From Halorubrum kocurii JCM 14978 (GTDB lineage Archaea; Halobacteriota; Halobacteria; Halobacteriales; Haloferacaceae): a stretch of DNA of 53,409 bases. The stretch is taken from assembly GCF_000337355.1 (NCBI RefSeq), contig NZ_AOJH01000027.1, forward strand, positions 114,170 through 167,578, written 5' to 3'. The translations under genes and the position numbers were made by a program. The notes beneath the pieces are model-generated. The model saw nothing but the letters and a program-made list of their open reading frames with translations, was not told where the DNA came from and did no database searches. Shown here piece after piece: positions 30,271-37,805 of this stretch (positions are counted from its first letter, which is position 1; each line of letters begins with the position of its first letter).

Positions 30271-30655
30271 GTGCGCCGGCGGTGCGACCGGCGACGATGC
30301 CGCGATGGTGCCGCGACGACGCGCCGGCGGTGCCACGACGACGCGCCACGACCGCCCGGAATGCGCCCGCCTGACGCGCGCGGACGAACGCTTCGGGCGC
30401 CCGGTTATCGCAATTGTTGCCGTTAACGAGTCGCTAGCTGCGTCGGCGGCCCCGTATCCGACCGACGAACTCTGATCCGGATCGAACTGTTCTCTGAGGA
30501 TTATAAAATGTCTAGCGGGCTCTGAAACGTTTGTGAACGGTCTGTCTGACACCTTTTAGTTTCTTCTCTCGGCCTGAAACGCCATGAAAGCCGCTGAACA
30601 CCCCCCAACGGTCTTACCTTTATAACACCCTTCGGGGGTAAGCAGGGAGTGTACC
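30271..30655. other. 385-bp intergenic region with a promoter at its right end
   Basis: No convincing gene. The left part is GC-rich with a near-perfect 19-bp direct repeat (30307-30325 and 30329-30347, one mismatch). From about 30405 the composition becomes AT-richer with GATTATAAAATG (30499-30510) and CACCTTTTAG. At the right end CTTTATAAC (30618-30626) is the TATA box of the next gene, flanked by CTTACC (30613-30618) and GGTAAG (30637-30642), an inverted repeat with CCC-TTCG-GGG inside it. The length and AT-rich core leave room for a small RNA or long-range regulation. Confidence 0.5.
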
Positions 30656-30910
30656 ATGAGCGCGACTGCAACCCCCTCCACGACCACGACCGACGACCTC
30701 AGCAAGGAAGAGCGGCTGAAGCGGTACCTGCTCGAGCGCGCCGAGGACGGCGAGATGTACTTCAAAGGGAAGTTCATCTCCGAGGACGTCGAGCTCTCGC
30801 CGAAGGAGATCGGCGCCCTGATGGTGAAGCTCCGCGACTCCGCCACGGAGCTCACCGTCGAGAAGTGGTCGTACACGGGCGCGACGACCTGGCGCGTCGA
30901 GCCCGCCTGA
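30656..30910 (+). CDS. Conserved haloarchaeal small winged-helix-like protein (DUF7123-like)
   Basis: An 84-residue protein. After a Thr/Ser-rich start, KEERLKRYLLERAEDGEMYFKGKFI, LSPKEIGALMVKLRDS and LTVEKWSYTGATTWRVEPA form a helix-helix-helix-strand-strand pattern like a compact winged helix. It is strongly conserved in style among haloarchaea (probably DUF7123). Its TATA at 30618-30626 gives a short leader. It could bind DNA, but no target is evident. It stands alone between two long spacers. Confidence 0.75.
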   Translation: MSATATPSTTTTDDLSKEERLKRYLLERAEDGEMYFKGKFISEDVELSPKEIGALMVKLRDSATELTVEKWSYTGATTWRVEPA

Positions 30911-31119
30911 CCGCCGGACCCGTTCCCAGAACAGCGCGCTCTCGCGCGTCCCCGCACAGCACGCCGATGACGAGACGGCGGTTCCCCTTCCCGATCCCCG
31001 CTTCCCCCCGAGGTGCGGCTCCTCCGTCCTCGGTTCCCCGCTGACTGCCCTCCGCAGCGATCGAGGCGCGCGCTTCGCCCGACGCGGGGTTTATACTCAC
31101 CGACCAGTTACCACAGACG

Positions 31120-32271
31120 ATGTCAGAACACGAGGACGGGGAGCCGTCGGGAGCGTCCGACGTTCCGCGTCCGGAAGCGCTCCGGACGTTCTTCCGAGTC
31201 GACGAGGTTCGCCGGGAGGGCGACCGCGTTCGGTACGTCGGGGAGTCGTACGTCCCGGAGCGCACGCTGTTGCGGAAGCTGGTCCCGGAGTTCCGGGACG
31301 CCGGATACGATGTCGACGTCGAGCGCGTCGAGGACGGTCAGGTCGTCGTCGCGACGCCCTTCGGTCAGGGACGGGACGGGATCCCGTGGGTCAACGTCGC
31401 CATGTTCGCGGCGACGGTCGTGTCGACGCTGTTCGTGGGCGCGTACGGCTGGTACTACGTCGGCTGGGAGGAGATCGCCGCGAACCCGCTGACCATGCTT
31501 CGGGCGTGGCCGTTCACGGCCGCGGTGCTCGGCGTTCTGATGACCCACGAGCTCGGCCACTACGTCGCGGGGCGGTACCACGGCGTCGACGTCTCGTTGC
31601 CGTACGTCATCCCGTTCATCTTCCCGTTCGGGACGCTCGGAGCCATCATTCGGATGCGGGGGCGGATGCCCTCTCGGAAGGCCCTGTTCGACATCGGCGT
31701 CGCCGGCCCGATCGCGGGGCTGGTCGCGACGGTCGTCGTCACCGCGATCGGGCTCTCGCTCGACCCGATCCGCGTCCCGGCCGAGCTCGCGAACGCCTCC
31801 GGGTCGGTGATCCGGTTCAACAACCCGCCCCTGCTGGGAATCATCGCCGACGTCATCGGCCAGCCGACGGCGTACGACGACCCGGGCCTCACCGCCCACC
31901 CGGTGGTGATCGGCGGCTGGGTGGGGATGTTCTTCACCCTGCTCAACCTCCTGCCGGTCGGCCAGCTCGACGGGGGCCACATGGTCCGGGCGATGCTCGG
32001 CCCGCGGCAGGAGACGATCGCGGCGTTGGTCCCGGGCGCGCTCTTCTCGATCGCCGCGTACCTCTACTTCTGGCGCGGGTTCGGGATCGACCAGTCGGTG
32101 GGGCTGTGGGCGTTCTGGGGCGTGTTCTCGCTCGTGATCGCCTTCAACGGTCCCGCGAACCCCGCCGACGAGGACCGGCTCGGGTGGCCGCGGCTCGCCG
32201 TCGGGCTCGGGACGTTCGCCGTCGGGGCGCTCTGCTTCCTCCTCGTCCCGATCGAAGTCGTCTCCTCCTGA
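31120..32271 (+). CDS. Site-2 protease family intramembrane metallopeptidase (M50)
   Basis: A 383-residue membrane protease. An acidic soluble N-terminal domain (1-85) is followed by about seven membrane helices. The zinc site is HELGH (about 144-148) with a third ligand in LLPVGQLDGGHM (about 279), the LDG motif of site-2 proteases. It cleaves membrane-spanning proteins inside the bilayer; the substrate is unknown. TATA GTTTATAC (31089-31096) sits 26 bp before the ATG, predicting a leaderless start. The FkbM methyltransferase gene begins 3 bp after the stop, so the two are likely cotranscribed. Confidence 0.92.
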   Translation: MSEHEDGEPSGASDVPRPEALRTFFRVDEVRREGDRVRYVGESYVPERTLLRKLVPEFRDAGYDVDVERVEDGQVVVATPFGQGRDGIPWVNVAMFAATVVSTLFVGAYGWYYVGWEEIAANPLTMLRAWPFTAAVLGVLMTHELGHYVAGRYHGVDVSLPYVIPFIFPFGTLGAIIRMRGRMPSRKALFDIGVAGPIAGLVATVVVTAIGLSLDPIRVPAELANASGSVIRFNNPPLLGIIADVIGQPTAYDDPGLTAHPVVIGGWVGMFFTLLNLLPVGQLDGGHMVRAMLGPRQETIAALVPGALFSIAAYLYFWRGFGIDQSVGLWAFWGVFSLVIAFNGPANPADEDRLGWPRLAVGLGTFAVGALCFLLVPIEVVSS

Positions 32272-32274
32272 CCG

Positions 32275-33165
32275 ATGATCGCGGCACGCGAGCGGGTCGA
32301 GCGGGTCGGATTCCGGCTGTTGTACAGACTCGCCGATCTAACCTACGCGATCGGAATCGCCACGCCGAAGCGGAGCGTCGCCGGGACGTACTGGAGCTAC
32401 GAGCCGACCAACCCGCACGGAGACGACCCCGGACTGGCCGCGCTCGACGCGCTCCCCGACGACGCGACGGTCGTCGACGCGGGGGCGCACGTCGGTGAAC
32501 ACGCGATTCCGCTCGCTCTCGGCACCGAGAGGCGCGTGATCGCCGTCGAGCCGAACGGCGAGAGCGCCGATCGGCTCGTCCGCAACGCGCGACGAAACGG
32601 ACTGCCGGTGAGCGACGGCGACACCGAGCGCGGTCTCGACGGGAACACCGCCGAACGCTCCGCCTCCGACGGCGCCGGCGCGATCGACCTCCGACGCGCC
32701 GGACTGGGCGACGCGACCGCGACCCTGTCGTTTCACCGGTCGACCTTCTCGAAGCTCTCCGCGTTCGACCGCGACCGCGCGACCCGCTGGGGGGCCGAGG
32801 TCGCCGGAACCGAGGTGACGCCGATCAGGCGCCTCGACGACCTCGTCCGGGGGATCGGCGGCGGGCGCGGCGTCGCCGGGGCCAAGGACAGCGCTGGCGG
32901 CGACCGCGACGCCGCCACGACCGCCGACCGTGCCTGTGCCGTCCCGCCCCCGGACGCGATCAAGATCGACGTCGAGGGACGCGAAGGGGCCGTGCTCCGC
33001 GGGGCGGAGCGAACGATCGGCGCGTACCGCCCGCTGTTGGTCGTCGAGGTACACGACGGCGGCCCCGAGGGAGCCGACGCGCGTCGCGAGGCGCTGCGCG
33101 CGTGGCTCACCGAGCGCGGGTACGCGATCGAACCGGCCGGGGACGTCTGGATCTGTCGAGGGTAG
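32275..33165 (+). CDS. FkbM-family SAM-dependent methyltransferase
   Basis: A 296-residue Rossmann-fold methyltransferase: VVDAGAHVGEHAIPLAL is the SAM-binding motif I, VIAVEPNGESADRLVRNA motif II, and the family-specific IKIDVEGREGAVLRGA followed by LLVVEVHDGG lies near the C-terminus. Two variable Asp/Gly-rich insertions (about 110-135 and 195-220) are typical halophilic loops. FkbM enzymes methylate hydroxyls of sugars or polyketides, so a glycan or lipid-sugar target is likely. Cotranscription with the site-2 protease (3 bp gap) is unexplained. Confidence 0.87.
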   Translation: MIAARERVERVGFRLLYRLADLTYAIGIATPKRSVAGTYWSYEPTNPHGDDPGLAALDALPDDATVVDAGAHVGEHAIPLALGTERRVIAVEPNGESADRLVRNARRNGLPVSDGDTERGLDGNTAERSASDGAGAIDLRRAGLGDATATLSFHRSTFSKLSAFDRDRATRWGAEVAGTEVTPIRRLDDLVRGIGGGRGVAGAKDSAGGDRDAATTADRACAVPPPDAIKIDVEGREGAVLRGAERTIGAYRPLLVVEVHDGGPEGADARREALRAWLTERGYAIEPAGDVWICRG

Positions 33166-33192
33166 CTCCGACGCCGGTCCGGTCGGGGTTCG

Positions 33193-34866
33193 TCAGTCCT
33201 CGCGCCGGTTCTTCATGCCCTGTCTGGTGAACTGGGGCGTGGTCCGAAGTCCGCGTTTCTTCCGGAACGAGCGGTAGAGCGCGATCGCAAGCGGGACCGC
33301 GAGCAGGAGCACGACGCCCGCGAGCCGCCACGCGTCGGCGAACGAGTAGAGGATCGTCGCGGAGAGGACGCCGACCGCGAGCAGCACCGAGTAGGCGATC
33401 CGCATCGCGAGCTTGTCGAGGACGTTCGAGTCGTCCTCGATCGTGACGTCGACGTGGAGGTCGCCGCGGTTCGCCCGCTCGAGGAAGTCGTCGGCCTTCG
33501 GCGGAACCGTGAACAGCGCCTCCGCCGTCCGCTGGGCCTGCCGCCCCGCGTCCTCGGCGAGGTCGCGCGCGGTCTGCTCGTAGTACCCCTCGTCCTTGAG
33601 GTACTCCGTCGCGGTCGAGATGAAGTCGAACTCGGGGTCGAGCGTGACGCAGACCCCCTCGACGACGGTGGCGACGCGCAACACGAGCGCGAGGTTCGGC
33701 GGGAGCCGGAGGGGGAACTCGTAGATGGTCGACTCCACCTGCTCGATGATCTGGTTCACCTGGTACTGCTCGATGTCCTCGCCGCTGGCGTCGGCGATGG
33801 CCAACTCCATCACGTTCCCCATCACCTCGCGGTCCGCCTCGGGCGAGAGGGTGCCCATCGCGATCAGCGTGTCGAGGATGCCGTCGATGTCCTGCCGGGC
33901 GACCGCGACGTAGAAGTCGACGATCTTCTCCTGAATGAACGGGTCCACTCGCCCCGCCATCCCGAAGTCGTAGAAGATCACTCGCCCGGACTCGTCGACG
34001 GCGAGGTTCCCCGGATGGGGGTCGGCGTGGAACACGCCGTCCTCGATGATCATCTGGAGGTACACCTCCTGGAGCGTCTCGGCGATGGCGTTCCGGTCGA
34101 TCCCCGACTCGTCGAGGGCGGCGACGTCGCTGATCTTGGTTCCGGGGATGTACTCCATCGTGAGCACGCGCGGGCCGGAGACCGCCTCGAAGGCGGTGGG
34201 GATCCGGATCCGGTCCTCCTCGGCGAAGTTGGCGCGGATCTCCTCGAGCATCTCGCGCTCGCGCTTGTAGTCCATCTCCTCGCGGATCGTCTTCGCGAAC
34301 TCGTCAGCGAGGTTCTCCAAGGAGAATGCCCGCCCGCTGCCGATGAACCGGCGAACCAGCGGGATCGACCACCGGATCGTCCGGAGGTCGGCCTCGACGA
34401 GCGACTCGATCCCCGGCCGGCGGACCTTCACCGCCACGTCGGTCCCCTCGTAGCGGGCGGTGTACACTTGGCCCAGGCTCGCGCCGCTTATCGGCTCGCG
34501 GTCGAAGTCGTCGAACGTCTCGTCGACGGGGCCGAACTCGTCTTCGAGGACGGTCTTCGACTCCTCCCACGGGGCCGGCGGGACGTCGTCTTGGAGTCCC
34601 TCCAGCACCTCGATGTAGGCAGGCGGGAGGATGTCCGGTCGCGTCGAGAGGATCTGCCCGAGCTTGATGAACGTCGGGCCCAGCGTGAGCAGGATGTCGA
34701 GGAGGACCGCGGCGCGCTCGCGCTGCGTCTCGGCGTCGACCTCGCGCCCGCGGCCGAACAGGAAGAACCGTTTCCGGTCTCGCCAGTAGGCGACGATCAG
34801 CGGCGAGAACTGCCGCATGACCACGACAAACCGCCAGTAAGCGCGGAGGTTGACCAGCGTGACCAC
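33193..34866 (-). CDS. AarF/UbiB (ABC1) family atypical kinase
   Basis: A 557-residue protein with the KxGQ hallmark in FIKLGQILSTRPDILP (about 65-80), the Ala-rich P-loop substitute ISGASLGQVYTA, the VAVKV lysine, HADPHPGN catalytic loop and FYDFGMAG metal motif. Two membrane helices end it (about 487-530). UbiB-family ATPases support quinone biosynthesis or lipid extraction at membranes; in haloarchaea menaquinone is the likely beneficiary. Translation begins at GTG 34866, 3 bp after the stop of the Hsp20-like gene, so the pair is an operon. Confidence 0.9.
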   Translation of the reverse strand: MVTLVNLRAYWRFVVVMRQFSPLIVAYWRDRKRFFLFGRGREVDAETQRERAAVLLDILLTLGPTFIKLGQILSTRPDILPPAYIEVLEGLQDDVPPAPWEESKTVLEDEFGPVDETFDDFDREPISGASLGQVYTARYEGTDVAVKVRRPGIESLVEADLRTIRWSIPLVRRFIGSGRAFSLENLADEFAKTIREEMDYKREREMLEEIRANFAEEDRIRIPTAFEAVSGPRVLTMEYIPGTKISDVAALDESGIDRNAIAETLQEVYLQMIIEDGVFHADPHPGNLAVDESGRVIFYDFGMAGRVDPFIQEKIVDFYVAVARQDIDGILDTLIAMGTLSPEADREVMGNVMELAIADASGEDIEQYQVNQIIEQVESTIYEFPLRLPPNLALVLRVATVVEGVCVTLDPEFDFISTATEYLKDEGYYEQTARDLAEDAGRQAQRTAEALFTVPPKADDFLERANRGDLHVDVTIEDDSNVLDKLAMRIAYSVLLAVGVLSATILYSFADAWRLAGVVLLLAVPLAIALYRSFRKKRGLRTTPQFTRQGMKNRRED

Positions 34867-34869
34867 CCG

Positions 34870-35289
34870 TCAGGCGTCGCCGTCGCCAGCCGCCGTCTCG
34901 TCGCCGGCTCCCTCGGTGTCGGCGCCGGCGTCCTCGGCCTCGTCGACCGGGATCGTGCGGGAGGCGCCGCCCGTCCGCTTGGGGATCGTCACTTCGAGGA
35001 CCCCGCGGTCCATCTCGGCGTCGGCGCCGCTACCGTCCGCGTCGCCGGGGAGGGGAAGTTCGGCGTCGAGGAACAGCGGCCGGTCCTCGCGCACGTAGCG
35101 GAACCCCTCGGGAACTCCCTTCTCGCGGCGCCCTTCGATGACGATCCGGCCGTCTTCGGCGAGCACCTCGGTGGTCTCGGCAGTGGCGCCCGGGAGGTCG
35201 ACGACGAGCACGTAGCCCTCGTCGGATTCGAGCAGATCCGCAAACACCGCGTCCGGGAGGTCCCGGAGCGCGTCACGTAGCGCTGACAT
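34870..35289 (-). CDS. Hsp20/alpha-crystallin-like protein upstream of the UbiB kinase
   Basis: A 139-residue protein with an alpha-crystallin-type beta sandwich: YVLVVDLPGATAETTEVLAE, IVIEGRREKG, and the end motif MDRGVLEVTIPKR. It lacks a long N-terminal arm, and its C-terminal tail is an acidic disordered stretch (105-139) without an IxI assembly motif, so it may not form large oligomers. It is first gene of a two-gene operon with the AarF/UbiB kinase. Its role may be as a dedicated partner of that kinase or as an ordinary small chaperone; the neighbour relation is the only clue. Confidence 0.8.
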   Translation of the reverse strand: MSALRDALRDLPDAVFADLLESDEGYVLVVDLPGATAETTEVLAEDGRIVIEGRREKGVPEGFRYVREDRPLFLDAELPLPGDADGSGADAEMDRGVLEVTIPKRTGGASRTIPVDEAEDAGADTEGAGDETAAGDGDA

Positions 35290-35365
35290 AAAGACGGGTA
35301 CGGTCGCCGAAGCGAAAAAGGTGTGGAAAGGGGGGTCGGTTCGTCTCGGTGAGGGCGGTCGTCAC

Positions 35366-35499
35366 GGACGCCAGTCGCTGCAGTCGTCGCGGACGCCAGT
35401 CGCTGCAGTCGTCACGGACCTCAGTCGCTGCGGTCGGAGTTGAGGACCTCAGTCGCTGCGGTCGGAGTTGAGGACCTCAGTCGCTGCGGTCGAAGTCGA
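35366..35499. repeat. Tandem repeat array (25 bp x2, 28 bp x3) at the 3' end of a membrane-protein gene
   Basis: Five head-to-tail units: 35366-35390 and 35391-35415 (25 bp, one difference), 35416-35443 and 35444-35471 (28 bp, identical), and 35472-35499 (28 bp, two differences). The last unit covers the final codons and stop (FDRSD-stop) of the gene at 35477-36208, so the array arose by repeated duplication of that gene's 3' end and has drifted outward. There are no spacers, so it is not CRISPR. Confidence 0.9.
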
Positions 35500-36208
35500 G
35501 GTCGAACTCGCTGATGTCTTCGCCCTGCGACTCGCCGGGAATGATGTCGCCGAGCCCGGCGCCGAACGCGGCCGCGGCCCACACGACGAGCACGCGACCC
35601 GCGCGCTCGCCCGCCGTCGGATCGCCCTCGTGGAGCCGCCCCCACAGGAGCAGCATGAACGCCGAGGTGAGGAGGGAGACCGACAACACGCCGGCGTACC
35701 GCCGCGGGACCACCCCGAGGATCGGGTGCGAGATCTCGATCTGCCGGAAGTCGGCGAAGTAGAGCAGTCCGGCGGTCATGACCAGCACGAACCCCACGTG
35801 GGCGACCAGGAAGACGGGCACGCCGCCGACCGTGGCCGCGGCGAACCACGCGGCGATCTCGAAGACGCCGCCCTCCACGAGCAGGGGGAGCGAAAAGAGG
35901 ACCGACCCCACGAACGCCTCCGCCATGTCGCGAGAGGTGTACTTCGTGATCCGGGTCGTGAACGCCGAGCTCCCCGGCATCCGCTCGACGAGCGAGATCG
36001 TCTGACGCACCTTCTCGCGCTCGTGGTCCTCGTCGACGGCGTCGCGTAACGCGGTGAGCGTCGCGAGCAGGTCGTTGATGTCCGGGTCCGAAGGGACGTG
36101 AGCCGAGGCGTCGCCGCGCTCGTCGGGTCCGTCGCCGGGGTCGAGGCCGTTATCGCGGGCAGGGCCGCCATCGGCGGCGGGACCGTCACCTGAGCCGGGG
36201 CCGTCCAT
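35477..36208 (-). CDS. DUF2391/TIGR02587-like membrane protein
   Basis: A 243-residue protein with a disordered Gly/Asp-rich N-terminus (1-45), a helical cytoplasmic part (DINDLLATLTALRDAVDEDHEREKVRQTI) and about five membrane helices between residues 90 and 225. The core SSAFTTRITKYTSRDMAEAFVGS is characteristic of the family I recall as DUF2391, thought to be an integral membrane protein of unknown function. It ends IIPGESQGEDISEFDLDFDRSD, and that terminal codon block is duplicated downstream in a repeat array. Monocistronic with spacers on both sides. Confidence 0.75.
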   Translation of the reverse strand: MDGPGSGDGPAADGGPARDNGLDPGDGPDERGDASAHVPSDPDINDLLATLTALRDAVDEDHEREKVRQTISLVERMPGSSAFTTRITKYTSRDMAEAFVGSVLFSLPLLVEGGVFEIAAWFAAATVGGVPVFLVAHVGFVLVMTAGLLYFADFRQIEISHPILGVVPRRYAGVLSVSLLTSAFMLLLWGRLHEGDPTAGERAGRVLVVWAAAAFGAGLGDIIPGESQGEDISEFDLDFDRSD

Positions 36209-36289
36209 TGCAGTTCGATCGCGACCGATATTTAAAAAGGATGACGGCGGTCGGCCGGACGCCCCGGCGAACGACTTAAGTAATGGCGG

Positions 36290-36306
36290 GTGTTAACGTA
36301 TAACAC
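36290..36306. promoter_or_regulatory. Inverted repeat in the 281-bp spacer 36209-36489
   Basis: GTGTTA-ACGTA-TAACAC forms 6-bp arms with a 5-bp spacer. It follows a TATA-like CTTAAGTA (36275-36282) at the distance of a transcription start, as an operator would. Downstream on the plus strand is a possible 50-codon reading frame (GTG 36310 to TAA 36462) with ordinary codon use but no recognisable fold. The rest of the spacer shows nothing definite. Confidence 0.45.
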
Positions 36307-36309
36307 GGG

Positions 36310-36462
36310 GTGAGTACAGAGAGCATCCGAGACCGAAACCGACAGCAGTCGACGGTCGGGAGGTATCGCGTCGAGTTCTGTCCAGACCGCTTCCAGACGC
36401 GGGCCGCGTCTCCGTCCCGAGGCGCGCCCCGGACGATCGCTTCGCTCGCCGTACCCTTTTAA
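36310..36462 (+). CDS. Possible 50-residue protein (doubtful)
   Basis: A reading frame opening GTG-AGT-ACA, a common haloarchaeal start context, encodes a basic 50-residue peptide beginning MSTESIRDRNRQQSTVGRY. A TATA-like element and an inverted repeat lie just upstream at promoter spacing. Against it: the product is basic where the proteome is acidic, there is one cysteine and no pattern of a fold, and the second half is Arg/Ser-rich as in random GC-rich frames. Kept only as a candidate. Confidence 0.25.
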   Translation: MSTESIRDRNRQQSTVGRYRVEFCPDRFQTRAASPSRGAPRTIASLAVPF

Positions 36463-36489
36463 ATCGTCTCGACACCGACGAGCCCCGAC

Positions 36490-37299
36490 TCAGTCGTCAG
36501 TACGCTTCTCTCGCGAGATCCGCGAGCAGAACGCCGCGAGCGCCGCGTTGAACGCCGTCGGTCGCTCGAGCATTGCGAGGTGCGCGGCGCCCTCGATCAC
36601 CGCGCGCTCGCAGTCGTCGATCCGGTCAGCGAGGTAGTCGTGGTACTCCACGGGCGTGAGCTCGTCGTGCTCGCCGACGACCGCGAGCGACGGGACAGCG
36701 ATCTCGTCGAGCCGATCGCGGACGTCGAAGGCGTGACAGGCGCGGAAGTCGCGTTCGGTGACGGCGCGCCCGCAGTCGCGCATCCCGGCGCGCGACAGTT
36801 CGACGTGCTCCGGCGGCGCGTCGTGGAACAGCCGGTCGGGCTCGTGAAGCAGCTCGATCGCCCGGTCGAAGTCGGTCGCGAGAGCCTCGCGGAGGGGCTC
36901 GGCGACGGCGAGCTTCGCGCCCGTGCCCGCGAGGACGAGGCCATCCAGCGCCAGGTCGCGCTCGAGGGCGACCCGGAGCGCGACGGCGCCGCCCAGCGAG
37001 TTCCCGCAGAGGACGCTCGCGCCCGTCTCCGCCGCCACGGCGACCGCGTCGTCCGCGTACGCCGCGAGCGCCCTGGAGCCGGACGCGCCGCCGCCGCCGT
37101 CGGCGTCGATATCGTCGCTGTCGCCGTGACCGGAGAGGTCGAGCGCGACGACCGGGAACCGGTCGCTCAGGCGCGCCTGCGCCTTCCAGACGTCCTTGCT
37201 CCCGCCGCTGCCGTGGACGAAACAGACCGTCGGTCCGTCGCCGCCGCGGTCGGAGACCCGGTAGGCCGTGTCGCGGCCGTGGTGCGTGACCCGCTCCAT
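36490..37299 (-). CDS. Alpha/beta hydrolase
   Basis: A 269-residue hydrolase with the oxyanion HGSGGSKDVW (about 30-39), nucleophile elbow CGNSLGG with Ser101, acid residue in VVGEHDELTP and histidine in EGAAHLAMLERP. A disordered Gly/Asp insertion (60-78) is a halophilic loop. The enzyme could be an esterase, a lactonase or a haloperoxidase-like hydrolase; nothing in the neighbourhood fixes the substrate. The ATG at 37299 was chosen since it precedes the first beta strand; further upstream codons have no family match. Confidence 0.85.
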   Translation of the reverse strand: MERVTHHGRDTAYRVSDRGGDGPTVCFVHGSGGSKDVWKAQARLSDRFPVVALDLSGHGDSDDIDADGGGGASGSRALAAYADDAVAVAAETGASVLCGNSLGGAVALRVALERDLALDGLVLAGTGAKLAVAEPLREALATDFDRAIELLHEPDRLFHDAPPEHVELSRAGMRDCGRAVTERDFRACHAFDVRDRLDEIAVPSLAVVGEHDELTPVEYHDYLADRIDDCERAVIEGAAHLAMLERPTAFNAALAAFCSRISREKRTDD

Positions 37300-37520
37300 G
37301 GCGGTTGGTCCCGCGCGCCGCTCATAAAGGTCGCCGCCGACGCCGGGCCGACGACCGCCGGCGCCCTCGGCCTCACGGCAGGCGACGACCCCGCGCTGCG
37401 GGCCGGCGCGTTCGGCCGTTCCGGTCGGGTCCCCCCGTTCGCGTTCGGCGTGAACACCCCGAACCGCAACACAACCGATACGCCGACAATATCTCACGTC
37501 ATGCGGTTTTCAGCGATGCA

Positions 37521-37552
37521 TTTAAATACACCCGCGCCTAACTTGTAGTTAG
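37521..37552 (+). promoter_or_regulatory. TATA box and start-site palindrome of the cdc48 operon
   Basis: TTTAAATA (37521-37528) is followed by CTAACT-TGT-AGTTAG (37538-37552), a perfect 6-3-6 inverted repeat ending one base before the ATG at 37554. With the usual 26-bp spacing transcription would start inside the repeat, so a bound protein would block initiation. Part of the 254-bp spacer 37300-37553, where I see nothing else. Confidence 0.6.
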
Positions 37553-37553
37553 C

Positions 37554-37805
37554 ATGAATCACCAACAGACCCGATCGACCGGCGACGGCGCGCTGCTCCG
37601 CCGGTACGAGTACGAGGACGGGTGGGTCGTCGCCGCCGATCTGGGCGCCGACGCCGAACACGTCTCCGTCGACACCGTCGGCGAGACCGCGATCGTCGTG
37701 ATCGAGGGCGACGGCGAGCCGGTCGAGTCGGAGTTCGACCTCCCGGGCGAGGCCGACTCGGTCGCCGTCGAGAACGGCGTTATCACCGTGGAGGGTCAGC
37801 GATGA
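37554..37805 (+). CDS. Mini alpha-crystallin-like protein coupled to Cdc48 (DUF7127-like)
   Basis: An 83-residue protein consisting almost only of a beta-sandwich reminiscent of the alpha-crystallin domain: [43 protein letters not shown] and the closing strand [12 protein letters not shown]. It lacks the N-terminal arm and C-terminal IxI of Hsp20. Its stop overlaps the ATG of cdc48 by 4 nt, so both are made together. I infer a substrate-delivery or cofactor role for the AAA ATPase; the family is conserved in haloarchaea but uncharacterised as far as I know. Confidence 0.75.
   Translation: MNHQQTRSTGDGALLRRYEYEDGWVVAADLGADAEHVSVDTVGETAIVVIEGDGEPVESEFDLPGEADSVAVENGVITVEGQR

Noticed and set aside
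35366-35499. CRISPR-like direct repeats
   Set aside because: Units are contiguous without spacers, of unequal length, and derive from the end of the neighbouring gene.
36293-36475. 60-codon minus-strand frame in the spacer before the hydrolase
   Set aside because: Very basic Arg/Ser-rich product starting at GTG, without promoter spacing or fold; typical random frame.
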